A stretch of DNA of 5,409 nucleotides from positions 1-5,409 of the forward strand of contig JAUYQT010000384.1 of the NCBI GenBank assembly GCA_030697085.1, given 5' to 3'. This document shows, in pieces, positions 1 through 5,409 of the stretch. The notes below the pieces were generated by a model that had not been told where the DNA came from, ran no database searches, and saw only the letters and a list, made by a program, of their open reading frames with translations. The DNA comes from Azonexus sp. Its GTDB lineage: Bacteria > Pseudomonadota > Gammaproteobacteria > Burkholderiales > Rhodocyclaceae. Within the stretch, counting starts at the first letter, position 1. Each line of letters starts with the position of its first letter. The position numbers and the translations under genes are program-made.

Positions 1-1
1 C

Positions 2-1462
2 GAGCGGCTGGGCATCGTGCTCGTTGAAGAGAGCCGGCAGCAGCTGGAAAATCGCCTCGGTCTGGTGCTTGAGGCAACGGGGGTCGGCTCCTGGGAATAC
101 GACCATAAGCGCGATATTTTGATCCGCAGCGCCGGGCTCAACAAGTTGCTCAATTTCTCACCTGACCGGGTGTATGAAAAACTGGATGACGTGCTGGCAC
201 GGGTTGATCCTGAAGACAGAGATTACGTCGCCGCCTCGCTCCGGGGCGCGCAGGCCGCTCCGGAAGAAAAATTTTCCATTGATTACCGCATGCTGGGCGG
301 CGATAACGAGATGCGCTGGGTATCTTCTCGCGGTCGGGTTATTGAACGCGATGCTGAAGGTCGGCCGCTGCGCTCGGTCGGTGTGCTCATCGATATTCAT
401 CAGCAAAAGACCGCCGTGCAGCAGTTGCGGCAGAGCGAGGCGCGTTTTCGTAATTTGATGGAAAACCTGCCTTTGCCCGTCGGTTACCTGAATGAGCGGG
501 AAGAGGTGGTATTTATCAATCATCACTTCACTGAAGTTTTTGGTTACGTGATGCAGGATATTCCCGATGCCAATGCCTGGGCGGGTCTGGCCTATCCGGA
601 CGAAAACTATCGAGCCTGGGCGCGTCAGATATGGAATGAATCCCTGCATCTGGCGGCTGAAAATGAAGGGGTCATTCGCCCGGTTGATTATCGCGTGCGT
701 TGCAAAAATGGCTCAACCCGAGTCGCTGAAATTTCTGGCATTACGTTGGGCGAGGGCATGCTTGTGACCTTCTCCGACGTTACCGAGCGTCGCCAGCAGC
801 AAGCCCTGCTTGAATTCGGCAATGCCATTCTTCAGCATATTTCGATCGGTGCGCCGCTGGCTGATGTGCTCGATTTTATTGCCCGCGAGATTGAAGATCA
901 GGAGCCGGGGACGCACTGTTCTGTGCTGACTCTCGACGAAAGTGGCCGGCATCTGCACCACGGTGCCGCACCGAGCCTGCCGCATGACTATTGTGCGGCG
1001 ATTGACGGTGCTGAAATCGGCCAGGCGGAGGGCTCCTGCGGGACAGCGGCATATCGTTCGGATGTGGTTCATGTGGCCGATATTGCCATCGACCCGTTAT
1101 GGGCAAACTATAAGGAGCTGGCGCTCCAGCATGGCCTGGCTGCCTGCTGGTCGTCGCCGATACTTTCGACGGCGGGCCAGGTGCTGGGTACTTTCGCCGT
1201 TTATTGGACAACGGCTTACCCCGTGCTCAGTTCGATTATTGGTCGTTATGTCGAAACAGCTACGGCGCTTTCCGCCATTGCCATTGAAAGTGCTCAGCGT
1301 GACGCCGCGGAACATCGCATGATCGAAGAATTGCGGCGCTGGCAGCAACTGACGCTCGGCCGCGAAGGCCGGGTGCTGGAACTCAAGCGTGAGGTCAATG
1401 CTTTGCGTGCCCGACTGGGTGAGGCGCCATGTTATGGCAGCGTGGCCGGTGAATCGACATGA
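2..1462 (+). CDS. PAS-PAS-GAF sensory protein without visible output domain (5' end missing)
   Basis: The frame is open from the left edge (first full codon at 2), so the true start lies upstream. The GTG at 17 has no Shine-Dalgarno sequence and lies inside a helix that continues into the first PAS, so it is unlikely to be the start. Domains in order are: PAS with a PAC-like end (about 56-430, PAS_3 style, ending near a [10 protein letters not shown] segment); a second PAS (about 431-810, ending in TFSDVTERR); GAF (about 811-1310), recognised by GSCGTAAYR at 1031-1057, a [11 protein letters not shown] segment and GLAACWSSP at 1133-1159; then a charged helical tail containing [19 protein letters not shown] and GAF domains bind small ligands or relay signals. 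No kinase, GGDEF, EAL or DNA-binding domain follows, so any output must be upstream or in a partner. No membrane segment is visible in this part. The stop overlaps the start of the hybrid kinase gene, which implies joint expression. Domain calls are firm; the function is inferred. Confidence 0.9.
   Translation, partial: ERLGIVLVEESRQQLENRLGLVLEATGVGSWEYDHKRDILIRSAGLNKLLNFSPDRVYEKLDDVLARVDPEDRDYVAASLRGAQAAPEEKFSIDYRMLGGDNEMRWVSSRGRVIERDAEGRPLRSVGVLIDIHQQKTAVQQLRQSEARFRNLMENLPLPVGYLNEREEVVFINHHFTEVFGYVMQDIPDANAWAGLAYPDENYRAWARQIWNESLHLAAENEGVIRPVDYRVRCKNGSTRVAEISGITLGEGMLVTFSDVTERRQQQALLEFGNAILQHISIGAPLADVLDFIAREIEDQEPGTHCSVLTLDESGRHLHHGAAPSLPHDYCAAIDGAEIGQAEGSCGTAAYRSDVVHVADIAIDPLWANYKELALQHGLAACWSSPILSTAGQVLGTFAVYWTTAYPVLSSIIGRYVETATALSAIAIESAQRDAAEHRMIEELRRWQQLTLGREGRVLELKREVNALRARLGEAPCYGSVAGEST
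1340..1423 (+). other. C-terminal charged helical motif of the PAS/GAF sensor
   Basis: This segment encodes W, then [16 protein letters not shown], then a leucine/arginine-rich stretch ending in LGE. It is strongly charged with leucine or valine at helical spacing, which suggests a coiled coil or amphipathic helix. From memory, similar W-x3[19 protein letters not shown] tails occur at the ends of, or between domains in, PAS-containing sensors of betaproteobacteria. Its role is unknown to me. It could be a dimerisation or signal-transmission helix, or a docking site for the kinase encoded next door. Confidence 0.6.
1448..1462 (+). promoter_or_regulatory. Ribosome binding site and ATGA stop/start overlap
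   Basis: A modest Shine-Dalgarno-like GGTGA at 1448-1452 lies 6 bases before the ATG at 1459-1461. That ATG shares bases with the TGA (1460-1462) ending the upstream sensor gene. ATGA overlaps usually mean translational coupling by terminating and reinitiating ribosomes. This supports ATG 1459 as the start of the kinase gene over the next in-frame ATG at 1477, which has no clear ribosome binding site and would shorten the N-region of the signal peptide. Confidence 0.75.
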
Positions 1463-1539
1463 TCTTTGCTGCGCGAATGCTGGGTAAATTGCTGTTTGTT
1501 TGTGGGCTGGTATTGCTGGCGATTGGCCGTGTTGTCGCG
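1459..1539 (+). other. Signal peptide or N-terminal membrane anchor of the hybrid kinase
   Basis: Residues 1-27 have a basic N-region (R6, K10), a hydrophobic core rich in Leu and Val (11-23), and a small-residue end, VVA, before DDK. This targets the following solute-binding domain to the periplasm. If it is cleaved, the only membrane anchor is the helix near residues 260-283; if not, the protein has two membrane spans. The sequence alone does not decide this. Confidence 0.8.
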
Positions 1540-4500
1540 GACGACAAGCCAGCGCGTATTTCGGTCGCGATTGACGATAACTATCCGCCTTACATTTTTC
1601 GCGATGACGACGGGCAATTGCAAGGTTATGTCGTTGACGTCTGGGCCTTGTGGTCGGAGAAGACCGGGATTGCCGTCGATATCAATGCTTCGGACTGGGC
1701 ATTGGCACAGCAGCGCTTTGCGCGGGGCGAGGCGGATGTGCTGGATACTGTTTTCAGTACCCCGGAGCGGCAAAAGACCATGCTTTTTTCGCCGCCCTAC
1801 GCCAATCTGCCGGTGAGTATTTTTGTGCATCAGAATATTCAAGGGATCGACAGCCCGAAAACGCTGAAGGCGTTTCCGGTGGGCGCCAAAGCGGGTGACG
1901 CCTGTATTGAAGAGTTGGCAAAAAGTGGCGTTGTACGTCTTGATACCTACCCGAGTTACACCGCACTGGTGGCGGCAGCGGTCGCGGGTGAGGTGCGAAT
2001 TTTCTGTCTCGATGAACCGCCAGCACATTTTTTGCTCACCTACAGCGGTGCTGAAAAGGAGTTTCGCCAGGCTTTCACGCTGTACACCGGCCAATTTCAT
2101 CGCGCCGTCAAAAAGGACAATAGTGCTTTGTTGGCGACGGTCAACGCGGGTTTTGCGGCAATTTCCGACAGCGAATATGAGGCGGTGCGCGATAAGTGGA
2201 TGGGGCGTACTTTGCCTATCAGAAGTATCGGCAAGGCCGCTGGCTATGCCTTGCTGGCCGGGTTGTCCCTTGGGTTGTTATTACTCGGCTGGAATTTTGT
2301 GCTACGTCGGCAAGTCGCCGGCAGAACGCGAGAACTGGCGGCGGAGCAATTACGCCTGAAGGCGATTGTGGACGGCGTCGGCGCGTTTATTTATATCAAA
2401 GGCGCTGACTATCGTTATCAGTTCGCCAATTCGGCGGTATGCAATCTTTGGCAACGGGAGCTGGTGGAGATCGTCGGGCAGGAAGATGCTGTTTTTTTCG
2501 ATGCTGAAACAGCGGCCAAGCTGCGTGAAAATGATCGTCGGGTTATTGAAGGCGGGGAGTCGATTCGGCAGATTGAAGAAAACGTTCTTCATGCGGGTGG
2601 CGACAGGCACATTTTTCTGTCGGTGAAAGTGCCGATGCGCGATGACGCTGGACAAGTGGTGGGTCTGCTCGGTATTTCAAGCGAAATTACCGAGCAGCAA
2701 CGGGCCGAAAATGCGTTGCACGAGGTCAGTAACGAACTCGAAGCTACCTTGCACGCCATTCCCGATTTGCTGATGGAAATCGACGAAAACGGCGTTTATC
2801 TCAACGTTTGGGCCAATAATCCAAAAGATTTGCCGCTCCCGAGGGAGGCGCTGCTAGGGCGCCGGCTGGATGAAGTTTTGCCGCCAGATGCGGTGGCGGT
2901 TTGCCAAATTGCTTTGCAGGAGGCAATGCAAACCGGCATTTCACGCGGTCAGCGTTTATGTTTGCCTTTGCCGGGTGGGGTGCAATGGTTTGAATTGTCG
3001 GTGACGCAAAAGCCGGGAAATTCGCAGCCGCGCCGCTTCATGATGCTGTCGCGGAACATTTCCGAACGCATCGTCGATCAGGTCGCCGCGGTCGAGGCGC
3101 GGGCTGAAATGCAAAATTTGCTCGCCCAGGCCGATGCCTCGCGTCTGGCGCTGCTCAGCATTCTGGAAGATCAAAAAATCGCCGAAGCGACCCTGCGCAA
3201 GCTTTCGCTCGCCGTTGAGCAAAGCCCTGAGGCGGTGGTGATCTCCGATTTGAAAGCCGACATTGAATATGTCAATCAGGCGTTTCTCGATAGTAGCGGT
3301 TATACGCTGGAAGAAGTCTTGGGCAATAACCCGCGTTTTCTTCAGTCCGGGCTGACTCCGCGCAAGACCTATGTTGAGCTTTGGCAGGCCTTGCTTGATG
3401 GCCGCGTTTGGTCTGGTCAGTTGATCAACAAGCGAAAAAATGGCGAAATTTATTACGAACACGCGGTCATTTCGCCGATTCGTCAGCCGGATGGCACGAC
3501 CACGCATTATCTGGCGGTGAAGCAGGATATCACCGAGAAAAAGCGCATCGGTGAAGAGCTGGATCGTCACCGTCATCATCTGGAAGAGCTGGTTGAGCAG
3601 CGCACCGCCGAACTGGCGGCAGCGAAGGAAGTGGCCGAGGTGGCTAATCAGGCGAAGAGCGCTTTCCTGGCCAATATGAGCCATGAAATTCGCACGCCAA
3701 TGAATGCCATTATCGGCCTGACGCATCTGCTCCAGCGGAGCGCGCAAGACGACGGTCAACGCGATAAATTGGACAAAATTCGCGAGTCGGCCGATCACTT
3801 GCTGGCAGTGATTAACGATGTGCTGGATATCTCCAAGATCGAGGCTGACAAGCTGGAGCTGGAACGCATTCAATTCGATCTGGCGCCGTGGCTCGAGCGC
3901 GTCACCCGCCTGGTGCGCGAGCGGGCTGACGCGAAAGGATTGGTTTTGCAGATTATGCCCGCGCCAGAACTGCCCGGCCATTTGCTGGGCGACCCAACCC
4001 GTCTCAGCCAGGCCTTGCTCAATTACCTGGGGAACGCGGTCAAATTTACCGAGCACGGCTCGGTGGTCCTGCGCAGCACGCTACTTGAAGTGTGCGATGA
4101 CCGCATTGTGTTGCGTTTTGAAGTCAGCGACACCGGGATCGGGATCGATGCGACCGTGATGAGTCGTTTATTTACCGCCTTCGAGCAAGCCGATAATTCA
4201 ATCACCCGAAATTACGGCGGTAGCGGTCTCGGCCTCGCTATCACCCGCCGTCTGGCTGAGTTGATGGGCGGCGAAGCCGGGGTGACGAGTCAGCCAGGCG
4301 AGGGAAGCACCTTCTGGTTTACTGCTTGCTTCGGCCGTAGCGCCTTTGAGACGGGGGCGTTGCCTGTCTTGCGGGTGGCGTTGCCGGAAGAGCCCGCACA
4401 CCTTATTTTGCGCCGTGACTATGCCGGTAGCCGTGTGCTGATTTGTGAAGATAATCCGATTAATCAGGAGGTGGCGCTTGAACTGTTGCAGGATGTCGGG

Positions 4501-5241
4501 ATGCATGTTGTGCTCGCCGAACACGGTGCGGAAGGTTTGCAAAAACTACGCGACGAAGCCTTTGACCTGATCCTGATGGACATGCAGATGCCGGTTATGG
4601 ACGGGCTCGAAGCGACACAGCGCATCCGGGCCAATCCCGCTCAGTGTGCCATACCGATTCTGGCAATGACGGCCAATGCCTTCGCCGAGGATCGGCAGGC
4701 CTGTATGGTCGTCGGTATGAATGACTTTGTAGCCAAGCCGGTTGATCCCGATGCGCTCTACGCCGCACTGCTCAAATGGCTGCCCCAGCGCAGGGTGACC
4801 GTGGTCAAACCGCCTGTCGAAACGGTTGAACTGGTCAAACCCCCTGTGTCGGTTGTGCCGGTGCGCGAGCGCAGTGATTTGAATGCTGCCTTAAGGCTTA
4901 TTCCCGGTATCGACATTGATACTGGTCTGGCCATGATGCGGGGCAGCGCTGAGCGCTTCGCCCGTTTGTTGAGAATGTTCTCGGTCAATCATGTCAGCGA
5001 TATTGACCGTCTACGCGGAGCGCTGGCAGAAGGTGACATGGCGAATGCCGAGCATCTGATTCATTCGCTCAAGGGCGTCGCCGGCACCCTTTGCCTCAAC
5101 GATCTCTACGAGCAAGCTAATCAGCTGAATAGCCAGATTCGTCAGCCTGCTGCGGTCGACGACATTTTGGCGGCAATTCCTGAAATTGAAGTCGAGCTGG
5201 CTGCCGTTTGCCGCAGTATTGACGCGCTGCCGGAGGCTTGA
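1459..5241 (+). CDS. Membrane hybrid sensor histidine kinase: SBP_bac_3-TM-PAS-PAS-PAS-HisKA-HATPase-REC-Hpt
   Basis: This is a complete 1260-residue sensor that autophosphorylates on His using ATP and passes phosphate through Asp and His to an unseen response regulator. Residues 1-27 form a signal peptide or N-terminal anchor (R6/K10, hydrophobic core 11-23, possible cleavage after VVA). Residues about 32-250 are a type 3 periplasmic solute-binding domain (YPPY near the start, STPERQK, LDEPP). One transmembrane helix lies at about 260-283. PAS domains lie at about 298-415, 425-540 and 580-695, followed by a helical linker at about 695-735. HisKA carries H742 in [10 protein letters not shown]. 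HATPase_c shows N859, DTGIGI at 891-896 and GGSGLGL at 920-926. REC shows E997/D998, phospho-acceptor D1041, T1071 and K1093. Hpt carries H1202 in HSLKG. All catalytic residues are intact. The layout resembles the BvgS/EvgS class but with one periplasmic domain and three PAS domains. It overlaps the upstream sensor gene. The architecture is firm; the ligand and target are unknown. Confidence 0.96.
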   Translation: MIFAARMLGKLLFVCGLVLLAIGRVVADDKPARISVAIDDNYPPYIFRDDDGQLQGYVVDVWALWSEKTGIAVDINASDWALAQQRFARGEADVLDTVFSTPERQKTMLFSPPYANLPVSIFVHQNIQGIDSPKTLKAFPVGAKAGDACIEELAKSGVVRLDTYPSYTALVAAAVAGEVRIFCLDEPPAHFLLTYSGAEKEFRQAFTLYTGQFHRAVKKDNSALLATVNAGFAAISDSEYEAVRDKWMGRTLPIRSIGKAAGYALLAGLSLGLLLLGWNFVLRRQVAGRTRELAAEQLRLKAIVDGVGAFIYIKGADYRYQFANSAVCNLWQRELVEIVGQEDAVFFDAETAAKLRENDRRVIEGGESIRQIEENVLHAGGDRHIFLSVKVPMRDDAGQVVGLLGISSEITEQQRAENALHEVSNELEATLHAIPDLLMEIDENGVYLNVWANNPKDLPLPREALLGRRLDEVLPPDAVAVCQIALQEAMQTGISRGQRLCLPLPGGVQWFELSVTQKPGNSQPRRFMMLSRNISERIVDQVAAVEARAEMQNLLAQADASRLALLSILEDQKIAEATLRKLSLAVEQSPEAVVISDLKADIEYVNQAFLDSSGYTLEEVLGNNPRFLQSGLTPRKTYVELWQALLDGRVWSGQLINKRKNGEIYYEHAVISPIRQPDGTTTHYLAVKQDITEKKRIGEELDRHRHHLEELVEQRTAELAAAKEVAEVANQAKSAFLANMSHEIRTPMNAIIGLTHLLQRSAQDDGQRDKLDKIRESADHLLAVINDVLDISKIEADKLELERIQFDLAPWLERVTRLVRERADAKGLVLQIMPAPELPGHLLGDPTRLSQALLNYLGNAVKFTEHGSVVLRSTLLEVCDDRIVLRFEVSDTGIGIDATVMSRLFTAFEQADNSITRNYGGSGLGLAITRRLAELMGGEAGVTSQPGEGSTFWFTACFGRSAFETGALPVLRVALPEEPAHLILRRDYAGSRVLICEDNPINQEVALELLQDVGMHVVLAEHGAEGLQKLRDEAFDLILMDMQMPVMDGLEATQRIRANPAQCAIPILAMTANAFAEDRQACMVVGMNDFVAKPVDPDALYAALLKWLPQRRVTVVKPPVETVELVKPPVSVVPVRERSDLNAALRLIPGIDIDTGLAMMRGSAERFARLLRMFSVNHVSDIDRLRGALAEGDMANAEHLIHSLKGVAGTLCLNDLYEQANQLNSQIRQPAAVDDILAAIPEIEVELAAVCRSIDALPEA
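4803..4847 (+). repeat. Short direct repeat encoding a Pro-rich REC-Hpt linker
   Basis: GGTCAAACCGCCTGT (4803-4817) recurs as GGTCAAACCCCCTGT (4833-4847): 14 of 15 bases match, with starts 30 bases apart and in the same frame. It encodes two VKPPV units (residues 1116-1120 and 1126-1130) in the linker between receiver and Hpt domains. This looks like a small in-frame duplication giving a stiff, extended tether. Confidence 0.75.
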
Positions 5242-5262
5242 GTCGGTGAGTTGAGGGGCAAT

Positions 5263-5291
5263 AAAAAAGGTGACTAATCGTCACCCTTTTT
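5263..5291. terminator. Probable bidirectional rho-independent terminator between convergent genes
   Basis: GGTGAC (5269-5274) pairs with GTCACC (5280-5285) around a 5-base TAATC loop. The stem is flanked by A6 (5263-5268) and, after one extra C at 5286, T5 (5287-5291). On the plus strand the stem is followed by C then a T-run; on the minus strand it is followed directly by six Ts. It lies 21 bases after the stop of the hybrid kinase and 19 bases beyond the stop of the convergent minus-strand gene, so it can serve both. The GC part of the stem is short (6 bp), but A/T pairing can extend it with one bulged C. Confidence 0.85.
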
Positions 5292-5310
5292 ATTTGATCA
5301 GACTGCCGGC

Positions 5311-5409
5311 TTAGTGCCGTTGCTGGATTTCCTCGATATAGCCAATCATCCCGGTGCGGATATTGGCCGCATTGCCCTCGTCGGTGTCGATGTGCATGGC
5401 CAGACGGAA
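5311..5409 (-). CDS. 3' end of a minus-strand gene; possibly PduL-type phosphate propanoyltransferase
   Basis: Reading the minus strand from the right edge gives 32 codons and a TAA stop (TTA at 5311-5313 on the plus strand). The 5' part is outside the window. The visible protein contains LAMHIDTDEGNAA and ends in IEEIQQRH. The HIDTDE(A/G)NAA segment resembles, from memory, the C-terminal region of PduL-family phosphate propanoyl/acetyl transferases, which exchange acyl groups between CoA and phosphate. With only 32 residues this identification is weak. That it is a real coding end is supported by the clean reading frame to the edge and by a terminator just past the stop that fits this direction. 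It converges on the kinase gene and is probably unrelated to it in function. Confidence 0.6.
   Translation of the reverse strand, partial: FRLAMHIDTDEGNAANIRTGMIGYIEEIQQRH

Noticed and set aside
17..19. GTG as the true start of the first gene
   Set aside because: The frame is open to the left edge with plausible helical protein sequence, no Shine-Dalgarno sequence precedes it, and a PAS domain starting this close to a protein start without its leading helix would be unusual.
1021..1160. GAF domain of the first protein as a bilin-binding phytochrome domain
   Set aside because: The motifs are those of general GAF domains in bacterial sensors, and I see no phytochrome PHY domain or typical bilin-attachment context. 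The cysteines in GSCGTAAYR and ACWSSP are common to this non-phytochrome GAF type.
1432..2100. Open frame of 222 codons on the minus strand across the gene junction
   Set aside because: It is antisense to the end of the sensor gene and to the signal peptide and periplasmic domain of the kinase. Its composition is rich in Arg, Gln and His, with no domain and no convincing start signal.
3193..3545. Third PAS domain of the kinase as a LOV (blue-light) domain
   Set aside because: The segment [10 protein letters not shown] resembles the LOV core GxNCRFLQ, but the flavin-bonding cysteine is replaced by proline, so LOV-type photochemistry is not expected.
2956..4056. Long open frame of 366 codons on the minus strand
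   Set aside because: It lies wholly inside the kinase gene, opposite PAS, HisKA and ATPase regions whose motifs are unmistakable on the plus strand. Its translation shows no recognisable domain, so it is an antisense shadow.
5242..5310. Small RNA or short gene in the intergenic region
   Set aside because: The 69 bases are accounted for by the terminator hairpin and the short tails of the two convergent genes. There is no promoter-like element and no open frame with a start signal.

Overview
The window looks like part of a betaproteobacterial chromosome, most likely from the Rhodocyclaceae (Dechloromonas/Azonexus-like). This is inferred from the moderately high GC, from the family style of the PAS and GAF domains, and from the C-terminal '[16 protein letters not shown]' motif, which I associate with sensory proteins of that group. 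No rRNA or marker gene is present, so the placement is tentative.

Layout. Positions 2-1462 (+) hold the 3' part of a sensory protein that runs in from beyond the left edge: PAS, PAS, GAF and a short charged helical tail, with no enzymatic output domain. It overlaps by 4 bases (ATGA) with a complete 1260-codon gene at 1459-5241 (+). That gene encodes a membrane hybrid histidine kinase with this order: signal peptide, periplasmic solute-binding domain (SBP_bac_3), one transmembrane helix, three PAS domains, HisKA, HATPase_c, receiver (REC) and Hpt. A 69-base intergenic region follows and carries a hairpin with a T-run on both strands, read here as a bidirectional terminator. The last 99 bases are the 3' end of a gene on the minus strand, possibly a PduL-type phosphate propanoyltransferase (weak call).

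How the genes work together. The two plus-strand genes are very probably one transcription and translation unit, so the output-less PAS/GAF protein and the hybrid kinase are probably made together and may act in one pathway. The kinase contains every site of a His-Asp-His relay (H742, D1041, H1202) and keeps two residues that bind amino-acid ligands in related periplasmic proteins (R104, D185). A likely scheme is periplasmic ligand sensing combined with cytoplasmic PAS sensing, feeding a phosphorelay to a response regulator that is not in this window.

The protein-coding content belongs to known families. The least explained element is the output-less sensor with its conserved-looking tail, coupled to the kinase. 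I see no mobile element, CRISPR array, tRNA or rRNA gene, and no stretch over 300 bases lacks a gene.
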